From NCBI RefSeq assembly GCF_004153445.1, contig NZ_SDQC01000004.1, positions 248,001-312,000 on the forward strand: a DNA stretch of 64,000 bases. Direction: 5' to 3'. The notes beneath the pieces are model-generated. The model had not been told where the DNA came from. It ran no database searches and was given only the letters and a program-made list of their open reading frames with translations. Below are positions 56,549-64,000 of the stretch, in pieces. Source of the stretch: Allopusillimonas soli (lineage in GTDB: Bacteria > Pseudomonadota > Gammaproteobacteria > Burkholderiales > Burkholderiaceae_B). Each line of letters begins with the position of its first letter. Position 1 is the first letter of the stretch. The position numbers and the translations under genes were made by a program.

Positions 56549-57206
56549 CTGCGGACTCCGTGTTTTGCCCGGTCCTGGTCCGGGCGGCAAAGGCCTCAGC
56601 CAGGCGCTGGCCCAGCTCCAAGCCGACATCTTGTACGTTAGCCTGTACGCCGCAGCTAAGCAAATCGACGGTTTCCAGGCCTTCGTACCCGCAAGGGTTG
56701 ATGCCTAAGAACGGGGCCAGGTCCATGTCGACATTGAGTGCGAGCCCGTGGTAGGTGCTGCCATTGCGTACTTTGATGCCCAGCGCGGCGATCTTGGCCA
56801 GTTGGCCGCTGGCGCGCGGCACATAGACGCCAGGCGCGCCGGGCTTGCGACAGGCGTCGGCGATGCCGAGACTGGCAAGAAAATCGATCAGCACGTCCTC
56901 AAGCAGCGCCACGTACTCCTTGACGAACAGGCCATGACGGCGCAGTTCGATGAGGCAGTATGCCAGAACCTGTCCTGGCCCATGATAGGTGACCTGTCCG
57001 CCTCTGTCGGTACGTACGATCGGGATGGCGCCAGGATTGAGTATGTGTTCGGGCTTGCCGGCCTGCCCCAGCGTGTAGACGGGAGGATGCTCGGCCAGCC
57101 AGATGCAGTCGTCCGTGCTGCTGCTTCGGGATTCGGTGAATTGGCGCATGCGCTCCCAAGTTTCGACATAGGGGGCGGGGCGCGCGAGCCATTCGGGTGT
57201 GATCAT
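56508..57206 (-). CDS. lipB: Octanoyl-ACP:protein N-octanoyltransferase
   Basis: LipB moves octanoate from ACP to the E2 and H proteins, giving LipA its substrate. The protein of about 232 residues has the [12 protein letters not shown] motif and the catalytic Lys in [25 protein letters not shown]. The catalytic Cys is in [16 protein letters not shown] near residue 175. ATG 57206 gives [20 protein letters not shown]; longer upstream frames are not family-like. Its C-terminal tail, [18 protein letters not shown], is hydrophilic and overlaps the hydratase start. Confidence 0.95.
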   Translation of the reverse strand: MITPEWLARPAPYVETWERMRQFTESRSSSTDDCIWLAEHPPVYTLGQAGKPEHILNPGAIPIVRTDRGGQVTYHGPGQVLAYCLIELRRHGLFVKEYVALLEDVLIDFLASLGIADACRKPGAPGVYVPRASGQLAKIAALGIKVRNGSTYHGLALNVDMDLAPFLGINPCGYEGLETVDLLSCGVQANVQDVGLELGQRLAEAFAARTRTGQNTESADDRSNQTGDGARQ

Positions 57207-57258
57207 GGTTTTGGCGGGCGCGCTGCGCGAACGGCGCCGGCGCGCGCGAGACGCTGGG

Positions 57259-57534
57259 TTACAGGACGACGGCCACCATGTCGTGTGCGTGCAGGGCACG
57301 ATAGAGTGCATCGAGCTGTTCGCGCGATGTGGCATGCACGGTAAAGGTGAGGCCGATGTAATTGCCTTTGCTGCTGGGGCGCATTTCAACCGTGGCCGGG
57401 TCGAAGCCGGGATCGAACTGGCGCACCACTTCGGTCAGTGTTTGCGCCAGGTCGGGATGTGCCTTGCCCATAACCTTGATGGGAAAATGGCTCGGATACT
57501 CGATCAGGGATTCTTCGGGTGGGATTGGGCGCAT
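57259..57534 (-). CDS. ybeD: YbeD/DUF493-family protein
   Basis: The 91-residue protein matches Ybe[27 protein letters not shown] at the start and [38 protein letters not shown] at the end, an ACT-like alpha/beta fold. It lies between an aminotransferase gene and lipB, as in many proteobacteria. The precise role is unknown; a regulatory part in lipoate metabolism has been suggested from context. Confidence 0.93.
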   Translation of the reverse strand: MRPIPPEESLIEYPSHFPIKVMGKAHPDLAQTLTEVVRQFDPGFDPATVEMRPSSKGNYIGLTFTVHATSREQLDALYRALHAHDMVAVVL

Positions 57535-57545
57535 GGGATGTTCCG

Positions 57546-58409
57546 TCAGAGTGCGTCGATGGCGCGGTCGTAGGCGGCGCGCAGTGCGGCATAGACTGGG
57601 CCGGGGCGACCGGAGCCCACGGGCTTGCCGTTGTACTGCGTGATGGGCAACACCTCTTTGGACGCGGAAGTAACCAGCAGCTCGTCCGCTGCAGCCACTT
57701 CGTCCTGCGTGATAGGACGGGCCTGGAACGGGGTGCCGGTTTCCTGCGCCAGTTCTTCCATGAGGCCATAGCGTATGCCTTCAAGAATCAGGTTGCTGCG
57801 CGGCGGTGCGTACATCTTTCCTTCTTTGATCACCCAGATATTGCTGGACGAGCCTTCAGACAGGTAGCCGTCGCGGAATTGCAGGACCTCATCGGCGCCG
57901 GCATCGGTGGCATGCTGCTTGGCGAGCACATTGCCCAGCAGGGAAATAGACTTGATTTCGCAATGCAGCCAACGTTCATCGGGCATGCCCACCGCCGTCA
58001 TGCCCTGGCTGCGCTGCTGGGCGCCGGGACGCCGGAACGGCGACACCATGGCGAAGAGTGTGGGACTCACGTTGTCGGGGAAGCCATGCTCGCGTTTTGC
58101 CACACCGCGCGTTACCTGCAGGTATACCAGGCTGTCTTCCAATCCCGAACGCTTGACCAGATCGCGGACCAGCGCGTCCCATTCTTGCGTATCGGGCGCG
58201 CCTTCGATGCGGATGGCAGCCAGGCTACGTTTGAGCCGGGCCAAGTGTCCGTCCATGCGGAAGGGTTTGCCGCGATAGAACGGCACCACCTCGTAGATGC
58301 CGTCTCCGAAAATGAAGCCGCGATCCAGTACGGAAATCTTGGCGTCACCCAGGCGAACGAACTCGCCATTCAGGTAAACAATGCTGTCGTTATCGACGTT
58401 GGGAATCAT
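57546..58409 (-). CDS. D-amino-acid / class IV aminotransferase
   Basis: The 287-residue PLP enzyme belongs to fold-type IV. It has VLDRGFIFGDGIYEVVPFYRGKPFRMDGHLARLKRSL and the probable PLP lysine in EIKSISLLGNVLAKQHA near residue 150. The phosphate-binding EGSSSNIWVIKEGKMYAPPRSNLILEGI follows. The GDGIYEVVP motif favours D-amino-acid transaminase, which makes D-Glu or D-Ala for peptidoglycan, over branched-chain transaminase; this is not certain. ATG 58409 was chosen by family length. It lies between dacC and ybeD. Confidence 0.85.
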   Translation of the reverse strand: MIPNVDNDSIVYLNGEFVRLGDAKISVLDRGFIFGDGIYEVVPFYRGKPFRMDGHLARLKRSLAAIRIEGAPDTQEWDALVRDLVKRSGLEDSLVYLQVTRGVAKREHGFPDNVSPTLFAMVSPFRRPGAQQRSQGMTAVGMPDERWLHCEIKSISLLGNVLAKQHATDAGADEVLQFRDGYLSEGSSSNIWVIKEGKMYAPPRSNLILEGIRYGLMEELAQETGTPFQARPITQDEVAAADELLVTSASKEVLPITQYNGKPVGSGRPGPVYAALRAAYDRAIDAL

Positions 58410-58483
58410 GGATGTCTCTGCTCGAGCAATAAGGCCGGCGGTCATTGCCGGCCCGGTGGGTCATGCTATGGGTAAGTGGATGA

Positions 58484-59734
58484 TTATTGAAGCATCAGCC
58501 GTATCTTGTCGTAGATGCGGCCAAAGAAGCCGGCCTGCGGCACGTCTTGCAGAATGTACAAAGGTTCCTGGCGCAAGAGCTTGCCGTCCAGCGACAGCGA
58601 TACCGTACCGACCTTTGCGCCCTTGGACAACGGTGCGATCAAAGGTTGAGTGTACTGCGCAACAGTCTTGATATCGCCCGATTTACCGCGCGGCACTGTG
58701 ACCCAGGTGGCCTTGGGTGTACCCAGGCCGACGGTTTCCGCTTCGCCTTCCCAGACGCGTGCCGTTACCGCGGGCTTGTCGCTGTCCATGACTTTGACGG
58801 TATCGAAGTTCTGGAAACTCCAGTTGAGCAGCTTCAGGCTCATTTCGGTACGGGCGGCGTCGCTGGCAGCGCCAACCAGCACAGAGATCACGCGGCGTCC
58901 ATCGCGCAGTGCGGTGGAGATAAGGCAATAGCCCGCGGACTGGGTATGGCCGGTCTTGAGCCCGTCGACGGTCGGGTCTGTCCAGAGAAGCCGGTTGCGG
59001 TTGTGCTGCTTTATATTGTTGTAGGTGTACTCTTTTTGGCTGTAGTAGTGCATGTACTGGGGAAAGCGCACAATGAGATTGCGCGCCATGATGGCCAGGT
59101 CGTGCACGGTGGTGAGGTGCGTGGGAGCGGGCAGGCCGGTGGAGTTGTCGAAATGCGTGTCCTCAAGCCCCTGGCGTGCTGCCTCTTCATTCATGAGCGC
59201 CGTGAAGGCCGCTTCATTGCCCGCCACGGCCTCGGCCAGCGCCACGGTGGCGTCGTTGCCAGACTGCACGATAAAGCCTTGCAGCAGGTCATCGACCTTG
59301 ACTTGCGTATTAGGCTTGATGAACATGCGCGACCCTTCCGTTTTCCAGGCCTTTTCCGACACATTCACTTTCTGGTCGAGAGACAGGCGCCCGCTTTCCA
59401 GCGCCTCGAAAATGACGTAGGCCGCCATGATCTTCGTGAGCGAGGCCGGCTCTATCTTCTCGTTGGGGTTTTGCGTTGCAATGGTCTGCCCGCTGGTGAC
59501 ATCGAGCGTGGTCCAGGCCTTGACGGCTAGCTGGGGCGCGGGCACGGTGGATAACTGGCCCACATTGACGGGCGTGGCGGTGGTGGAGACCGCCTGAACG
59601 CCTTGTTGGCTTGCCGCCGGTGTTTCCTGGGCTCCCGCGGGCGCAAGGGCCAGCGCGGCGCTTGCGGCGGCGCCGGCAGCCAGTTGCATCAGGCGTGAAT
59701 GAGGCGTACGGAGGAAATGAAAGGTCATCGGCAT
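58484..59734 (-). CDS. dacC: D-alanyl-D-alanine carboxypeptidase (PBP5/6 family)
   Basis: The protein of about 416 residues trims the terminal D-Ala of peptidoglycan stem peptides in the periplasm. It has a signal peptide (LMQLAAGAAASAALALAPAGAQ). The Ser-x-x-Lys is in EPASLTKIMAAYVIF, the Ser-x-Asn in VQSGNDATVALAE, and the Lys-Thr-Gly in VDGLKTGHTQSAG. The C-terminal PBP5-type beta domain and a membrane-binding helix (GFFGRIYDKIRLMLQ) are present. ATG 59734 or 59728 could start it. Confidence 0.95.
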   Translation of the reverse strand: MPMTFHFLRTPHSRLMQLAAGAAASAALALAPAGAQETPAASQQGVQAVSTTATPVNVGQLSTVPAPQLAVKAWTTLDVTSGQTIATQNPNEKIEPASLTKIMAAYVIFEALESGRLSLDQKVNVSEKAWKTEGSRMFIKPNTQVKVDDLLQGFIVQSGNDATVALAEAVAGNEAAFTALMNEEAARQGLEDTHFDNSTGLPAPTHLTTVHDLAIMARNLIVRFPQYMHYYSQKEYTYNNIKQHNRNRLLWTDPTVDGLKTGHTQSAGYCLISTALRDGRRVISVLVGAASDAARTEMSLKLLNWSFQNFDTVKVMDSDKPAVTARVWEGEAETVGLGTPKATWVTVPRGKSGDIKTVAQYTQPLIAPLSKGAKVGTVSLSLDGKLLRQEPLYILQDVPQAGFFGRIYDKIRLMLQ

Positions 59735-59756
59735 TGTTCTTGATAAAGGGTGAATG

Positions 59757-60401
59757 TCAGAGGGCCAGCAGCCGGACAGCCAGCAGGTTCTTGAGCAGAA
59801 TGAGCTTGCCATGGAAGAAGTGGCTGGCGTCAGGCACCACGACCATGGGCAACTCGTGCGCACGGGCGAAGTCCATGGCTTCGGACAGTGGCACGACCTC
59901 ATCGGCTTCGCCGTGAACCAGCAGGGTGTGGTCGGGTACGCGCACTTCGCGAAACCTGAAACGCTCCACGGCAGAACCCAGCAATAATAGCGCATCGGGC
60001 ACTTTAAGCGCCTGTTCAGCACGCGTTGAGCACACCTGCGCCGCGACCGATGTGCCGAAGGAAAACCCTGCCAGCACCCACTTGCCCGCGGCTGCTTCGG
60101 GGAATTCGACTTCGAATTGCCGTATCAGTTCCAGCATGTCGGCGGTTTCTCCCACGGCGGCATCGAACTGGCCTGCCGAGGCGCCTACACCGCGAAAGTT
60201 GGGCCGCACAGTCATCAGGCCTCGCTGGACACAGGCCCGGGCTATGGTTGTGACCACCTTGTTTTCCCGGGCGCCTCCGTGCAGCGGATGGGGGTGCAGC
60301 ACCAGCGCCCAGCCGGCGGGTGTGTCGTCGGGCAGGTCGATGATGCAGTCGATGTCGCCGGCCTGGCCCTGGAAAACCATTTTTTGGGTGCGAAGAGGCA
60401 T
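59757..60401 (-). CDS. Alpha/beta-hydrolase family protein
   Basis: The 214-residue protein is a compact alpha/beta hydrolase. LHPHPLHGGARENKVV carries an oxyanion-region HPHP motif. The nucleophile elbow is WVLAGFSFGTSVA with Ser near residue 116, and the Asp and His candidates are in LVHGEADEVVP and VVPDASHFFHGKL. It lacks a signal peptide. This HPHP-type family is common but its substrate is unknown, so no pathway is assigned. It stands between dacC and the divergent birA. Confidence 0.85.
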   Translation of the reverse strand: MPLRTQKMVFQGQAGDIDCIIDLPDDTPAGWALVLHPHPLHGGARENKVVTTIARACVQRGLMTVRPNFRGVGASAGQFDAAVGETADMLELIRQFEVEFPEAAAGKWVLAGFSFGTSVAAQVCSTRAEQALKVPDALLLLGSAVERFRFREVRVPDHTLLVHGEADEVVPLSEAMDFARAHELPMVVVPDASHFFHGKLILLKNLLAVRLLAL

Positions 60402-60475
60402 AATGACCCGTTGGCGTGTTCAGTGTTAATGTGTGCCCGCGCCATTTTACGCCAGCCCGACTTGCTTCTCTCCCC

Positions 60476-61351
60476 ATGAGCTATCCCAAACTCCCCAGCC
60501 TGCCTGAGCCGGCTGCGCTTGAAGATGAAATTACCCACGCCCTGCCCAGATTCCGGCAGGTTCGATGGGTGGCCAGCACGCAGTCCACGAATGCTGATCT
60601 CATGCACATGGCGCGCGCCGAAGGCGGCCCGCTTGCGCGGCCGTGGCTGCTGGGCGCACATCTGCAGGAACGTGGACGCGGCCGGGCGGGTCGCAGCTGG
60701 CAGAACCGCGCGGGGGCGAATCTCATGTTTTCATGCGCATTCGATGTTTTCCTGCCTGTCGCGCAGCTGCCCACTTTGTCTCCGCTTGCCGGGTTGGCAG
60801 CCTGTGAGGCGCTTCGAACGTTGCTGGGTGATGCTTGTCGGGACAGACTGAGCATGAAATGGCCCAACGACATCCAGTGGGAGGAAGCCAAGCTGGCAGG
60901 AATCCTAGTGGAAACGACGCGCGCGCGGGCCTCGCGGCTCGCCGCGGATCATTATGTTGCTGTCATAGGCATGGGCATCAATCTTGACGACGCGCGTGCC
61001 CTCAGCCAGTCCTTGAATCGCCGTATCGCCGACTGGTCGGAGATTGCCCGTGCAGACGGCCACGCCGGTGCCGCAACGCATGCGGCCATTGTGGCGCGCA
61101 TCGCGCAGTCCTGGTACGACAGCCTCAATGACGCCACGGCTTTCGGCTTTGACGCACTTCCCAGGCGTTATGCGGCGGTCGATGCCCTGGCTGGGCGTCA
61201 CATTCATGTTCTCGACAACGGGCGCCTGGTCCAGGCTGGCGTTGCGTGCGGCGTCAATACGGCGGGGCAGTTGCTGCTGCGTACGCCCGAAGGCGAGGCG
61301 CCAGTGCATGTGGGCGAGGTGTCGGTGCGGCCCCGGCAGGAGATTGCGTGA
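60476..61351 (+). CDS. birA: Biotin--[acetyl-CoA-carboxylase] ligase
   Basis: BirA activates biotin with ATP and attaches it to the acetyl-CoA carboxylase carrier protein. The 291-residue protein has VASTQSTNADLM, the adenylate-binding GAHLQERGRGRAGRSWQN near residue 70, and LSMKWPNDIQWEEAKLAGILVE. The C-terminal domain follows. There is no N-terminal helix-turn-helix, so it is monofunctional and not a repressor. ATG 60476 is used since the earlier open codons match nothing. Its stop overlaps the first base of the coaX start. Confidence 0.93.
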   Translation: MSYPKLPSLPEPAALEDEITHALPRFRQVRWVASTQSTNADLMHMARAEGGPLARPWLLGAHLQERGRGRAGRSWQNRAGANLMFSCAFDVFLPVAQLPTLSPLAGLAACEALRTLLGDACRDRLSMKWPNDIQWEEAKLAGILVETTRARASRLAADHYVAVIGMGINLDDARALSQSLNRRIADWSEIARADGHAGAATHAAIVARIAQSWYDSLNDATAFGFDALPRRYAAVDALAGRHIHVLDNGRLVQAGVACGVNTAGQLLLRTPEGEAPVHVGEVSVRPRQEIA

Positions 61352-62172
61352 TGATCATCCTAATTGATGCGGGAAACACACGCATAAAGTGTGGATGGGT
61401 GGCGCCCGTCACGGGCGAGCGGGAACAGGAGGCGATGGCTGTCGGCCATGCTGACCTGAACCAGCTCGAGGCTTGGCTGTCGGGGCTGGCCGGTTCTGGT
61501 GCCAAGGTGCAATCTGCATTGGGCACCAATGTCGCCGGTGAGCGTATGGCCACGCGTCTTGCGGCGCTGGTTCAGCGCTGCTGCGCGGTGGGTATTTCCT
61601 GGGTGGCCGGAACCCCCGAGGCGCAAGGTGTGCATAACAGTTATCTGGATCCCGCCCAGCTTGGGCCTGACCGCTGGGTGTCCATGGTGGGATTGTCGCG
61701 GCATATGCCGGTGCATGACAGTCCGCCGCTGATGCTGGCCGGTTTTGGTACGACCACCACCATAGACACGTTGGCGCGCGAGGACGATGGCAAGCTCGTA
61801 TTCTCGGGCGGCCTTATCCTGCCGGGGCCGCAGCTCATGGCATCCAGCCTGAATGGCGGCACGGCCATGCTGCCGCTGGCGGATAGCTCCGCCGCCCTGT
61901 TTCCCCGTCATACGCATGAGGCCATAGGCAGTGGTATTGCCGCCGCGCAAACGGGAGCCTTGTTGAGGCAGTGGCGGGAAGGGCTGGAACGCTACGGCCG
62001 TGCGCCGCGGGTGTACAGCAGCGGTGGCGGCTGGCCCATGATGGCAGCCGAGGCGCAACGCACATTGGCGCGCATGCAGGACGATCTGGGCCTGCCCAGG
62101 CAGGGTATTCAATGGTTGGCGACGCCGGTGCTGGACGGGCTCGCGTGCTTGGCGTCGGCACGCGCAACCTGA
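61351..62172 (+). CDS. coaX: Type III pantothenate kinase
   Basis: CoaX phosphorylates pantothenate in the first committed step of coenzyme A synthesis. The 273-residue ASKHA-fold protein starts MIILIDAGNTRIKCGWV, with the phosphate loop near residue 8. It shows the substrate-binding LGPDRWVSMVGLSR, an adenosine motif AGFGTTTTIDTL, and the ligand LSGGLILPGPQLM-type segment. Its ATG shares a base with the birA stop (TGATG), so it is coupled to birA; this birA-coaX pair is common in betaproteobacteria. Confidence 0.95.
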   Translation: MIILIDAGNTRIKCGWVAPVTGEREQEAMAVGHADLNQLEAWLSGLAGSGAKVQSALGTNVAGERMATRLAALVQRCCAVGISWVAGTPEAQGVHNSYLDPAQLGPDRWVSMVGLSRHMPVHDSPPLMLAGFGTTTTIDTLAREDDGKLVFSGGLILPGPQLMASSLNGGTAMLPLADSSAALFPRHTHEAIGSGIAAAQTGALLRQWREGLERYGRAPRVYSSGGGWPMMAAEAQRTLARMQDDLGLPRQGIQWLATPVLDGLACLASARAT

Positions 62173-62212
62173 ACAGCTGAATCAGCGCCGCAGGGTGAAT
62201 CAGTGCGGCGGG

Positions 62213-62401
62213 CTAAGGCGATTGACGCAGGGGCAGCGGCGTGCCCAGATCGATGGCGTGTTGATGACGCTGAGACAGCTGCCGGGGCTCGCGGCCCTGT
62301 TCGCTTGGAGGCGGTCCGAATATGCCTTGCCCCAGGGCAAGCACGCCCAGGTTGAGGACCAGCAGTATCAGAAACAGGGAACGCATCATGGTTGTATGCA
62401 A
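62213..62401 (-). CDS. Small single-helix membrane protein, truncated SPOR-protein-like
   Basis: This reading frame gives 62 residues: a membrane helix (MRSLFLILLVLNLGVLALGQ) followed by IFGPPPSEQGREPRQLSQRHQHAIDLG. From memory, this resembles the N-terminus of longer SPOR-domain proteins encoded beside birA-coaX in related Alcaligenaceae, with the C-terminal domain absent here. Starts at 62401, 62389 or 62386 are possible and none has a good Shine-Dalgarno. It could be a functional micro-protein or a remnant. Confidence 0.45.
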   Translation of the reverse strand: MHTTMMRSLFLILLVLNLGVLALGQGIFGPPPSEQGREPRQLSQRHQHAIDLGTPLPLRQSP

Positions 62402-62519
62402 ACGGGATGTACACGGACATGTCAGTGTAAACCACGACGTCTATCATCATCATGGCTGTATACCACTTGTCACATACATACAAGCAGTACGCCGGGATTC
62501 ACGGCATTGCCTGCTTTAA

Positions 62520-62555
62520 AATGCCGCCATCCCGCTGGCCGTCGACGGCGGCATT
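62520..62555. repeat. Inverted repeat upstream of galU
   Basis: AATGCCGCC (62520-62528) and GGCGGCATT (62547-62555) form a perfect 9-bp inverted repeat around an 18-base loop, ending 41 bp before the galU start. It may be an operator, a leader hairpin or, read on the minus strand where TTTAAA follows, a weak terminator. Confidence 0.4.
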
Positions 62556-62596
62556 AGAATCCAAATAGATAACAGCATATTAATACGATAAATATC

Positions 62597-63433
62597 ATGA
62601 AACCTATCCGTAAAGCCGTCTTTCCTGTCGCCGGCATGGGCACGCGTTTTCTTCCCGCAACCAAGGCCATGCCCAAGGAAATGCTGCCCATCGTGGACAA
62701 GCCCTTGATCCAATATGCGGTTGAGGAAGCCATTGCGGCCGGCATCACCGATCTGATTTTCGTTACCGGGCGCAACAAGCGCGCCATCGAGGACCATTTC
62801 GACAACGTGCCCGAACTTGAAGCCGAGCTCGAGGCAAAAAACAAGACCAAGCTGCTGGAAATCGTGCGCAATGTCATACCGGCGCATGTCAACTGCATCT
62901 ATACGCGCCAGCCCGCACCGCTCGGACTCGGCCATGCCGTGCTGTGCGCGGCGCCCATCGTCGGCAATGAGCCCTTTGCCGTGCTGCTCGCTGACGATCT
63001 TATCGATGCGGATACATCGGTTACGCGGCAACTGATTGATGCGGCGCATCAGCAGAACGGCAGCGTGCTGGCCATACAGGATGTAGATCGCGAGAATACG
63101 GAGAAGTACGGAATCATCTCTGGCGACAAGGTCAATGGCAACACCACGCGCCTTTCGGGCATCATTGAAAAGCCCAGCCCCGCGGATGCACCGAGCACCC
63201 TGGCGGTTGTGGGCCGTTACGTGCTCGAGCCGCAGGTGTTCGAGCATCTGCGCCAGACACAGGCGGGTGTGGGCGGGGAAGTCCAGTTGACGGACGCCAT
63301 TGCCAGCCTGCTCAAGGCCAAGGGCGTATTCGGCCTCGAGTACGCGGGCACCCGTTACGACTGCGGCAACAAGGCGGGCTTCTTCCAGGCCACCATTGCG
63401 CTTGGACGCAAGTACCACGGCCTGGAAGCTTGA
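62597..63433 (+). CDS. galU: UTP--glucose-1-phosphate uridylyltransferase
   Basis: GalU makes UDP-glucose, the source of UDP-galactose and UDP-glucuronate through GalE and Ugd in this window. The 278-residue protein starts [40 protein letters not shown]. It contains [11 protein letters not shown] near residue 135 and the [26 protein letters not shown] end. No Shine-Dalgarno is visible before the ATG at 62597; the leader is A+T-rich. It is monocistronic and not located with the glycan genes. Confidence 0.97.
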   Translation: MKPIRKAVFPVAGMGTRFLPATKAMPKEMLPIVDKPLIQYAVEEAIAAGITDLIFVTGRNKRAIEDHFDNVPELEAELEAKNKTKLLEIVRNVIPAHVNCIYTRQPAPLGLGHAVLCAAPIVGNEPFAVLLADDLIDADTSVTRQLIDAAHQQNGSVLAIQDVDRENTEKYGIISGDKVNGNTTRLSGIIEKPSPADAPSTLAVVGRYVLEPQVFEHLRQTQAGVGGEVQLTDAIASLLKAKGVFGLEYAGTRYDCGNKAGFFQATIALGRKYHGLEA

Positions 63434-63518
63434 GCCTTGCACCAGGGCGGCGCGCGCGTGCCTTGGTCGCTGGTTGAACCGGGATGATCAACCGGTAGCG
63501 CCGCAGGCGCCCGTTACT

Positions 63519-64000
63519 TCACAATGACTGGGTTCGAAATATAGGCGAGCCCTCGAAAATTCTTTGGGCCGCATTCCGCAGATGCTGCCGCATGGCCATC
63601 TCCGCGGCATCCGGATCTGGCTGAATAACTGCCTCGTACACGGCATGATGTTCACGGCGTGACTCGTTTCTGTAGTCTTCATCCAGCGCCGCGCGCACCT
63701 GAAACCGAATGACCGGCAATTGCAGGCGTTTCATCAATAATGATAGCTGTGCGTTATCCGCATATTGGAGAATGAGGTCGTGAAATGCCCTGTTTTCCTC
63801 GCGGAAGACGATTGCAGGCTCACCCTCTTGTTCCGCAATGGCAGCATAGCCTCGGCTGAATTCGGCCTGCTGACCCGTTTTTCCGATTTGCTCGGCTGCG
63901 AGCCTCGCCGCGAGGCCTTCCACTGATTCACGTATCCGGAACAGATCGATCAACTCTTCGCGCGAAAACGCCTTGACGATGGCCCCGCGATTAGGCACCA
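63519..64000 (-). CDS. GntR-family regulator, FCD ligand domain, 5' part outside window
   Basis: The frame enters from the window edge and ends at 63519. About 160 residues are seen: PNRGAIVKAFSREELIDLFRIRESVEGLAARLAAEQIG, then FREENRAFHDLILQYADNAQLSLLMKRLQLPVIRFQVRA, then RREHHAVYEAVIQPDPDAAEMAMRQHLRNA. These are the all-helical FCD domain with its metal-type His and Asp positions (FHDLI, REHHAV, MRQHL). The VPNRGAIVKAF junction normally follows the winged helix-turn-helix, which lies outside. Ligand and targets are unknown. Confidence 0.88.
   Translation of the reverse strand, partial: VPNRGAIVKAFSREELIDLFRIRESVEGLAARLAAEQIGKTGQQAEFSRGYAAIAEQEGEPAIVFREENRAFHDLILQYADNAQLSLLMKRLQLPVIRFQVRAALDEDYRNESRREHHAVYEAVIQPDPDAAEMAMRQHLRNAAQRIFEGSPIFRTQSL

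Overview
The window reads as a chromosomal segment of a betaproteobacterium, most likely of the family Alcaligenaceae (Bordetella/Pusillimonas-like). The basis is gene order recalled from Bordetella: mla genes next to ibaG and murA, gltBD, a wlb-type amino-sugar cluster joined to waaC and waaA, and a dacC/aminotransferase/ybeD/lipB/lipA block. Housekeeping genes have GC-rich third positions. The stretch from about 22 to 41 kb is visibly richer in A+T and holds accessory surface-polysaccharide genes. No tRNA, rRNA, CRISPR array or complete insertion sequence was noticed.

Layout. 1-6.9 kb (minus strand): mlaF-E-D-A-C for retrograde phospholipid transport, an intrinsic terminator, then an ABC-2 exporter pair, a BolA-family gene and the 5' part of murA. 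7.2-13.5 kb: glutamate synthase gltB-gltD. 13.5-14.3 kb: a REP-associated-transposase relative that appears to have lost its catalytic residues. 14.3-19.2 kb: a FadB/FadA-like fatty-acid oxidation pair and a zinc alcohol dehydrogenase. 19.2-22.1 kb: pgi, a long IF-1 paralogue and a thioesterase.

22.2-50.2 kb is a polysaccharide locus. It contains waaL and galE; a complete six-enzyme CMP-pseudaminic acid pathway in the order pseB-C-F-G-I-H; a WcaJ/WbaP-type initiating transferase; ugd and a UDP-xylose synthase; a Wzy-like polymerase; two glycosyltransferases; an Fe(II)/2-oxoglutarate oxygenase; a Wzx flippase; and an acetyltransferase. These are followed by wlbA-B-C for a UDP-diacetamido-uronic acid, a PglC/D/E/F-like set for a bacillosamine-type sugar and its transfer to lipid, and an oppositely oriented wzz. 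A probable decayed wzz fragment lies before the WcaJ-like gene. Together this suggests a Wzx/Wzy O antigen or related glycan containing pseudaminic acid and possibly xylose, joined to a Bordetella-like distal-core module.

50.5-64 kb returns to conserved genes: a gamma-carbonic anhydrase, an EamA transporter, waaC, waaA, lipA, an enoyl-CoA hydratase, lipB, ybeD, a class IV aminotransferase, dacC, an alpha/beta hydrolase, birA, coaX, a tiny membrane protein, galU, and the C-terminal part of a GntR/FCD regulator cut by the window end. GalU, GalE, Pgi, Ugd, WaaA, WaaC and WaaL tie central sugar metabolism and the LPS core to the polysaccharide locus.

The most interesting points are the pseudaminic acid module with a KpsS-like candidate transferase, the embedded oxygenase with an intact metal-binding set, the two initiating transferases, the decayed wzz, and the catalytically dead transposase relative. 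Family assignments come from reading translated sequence and remembered motifs; no database search was run.
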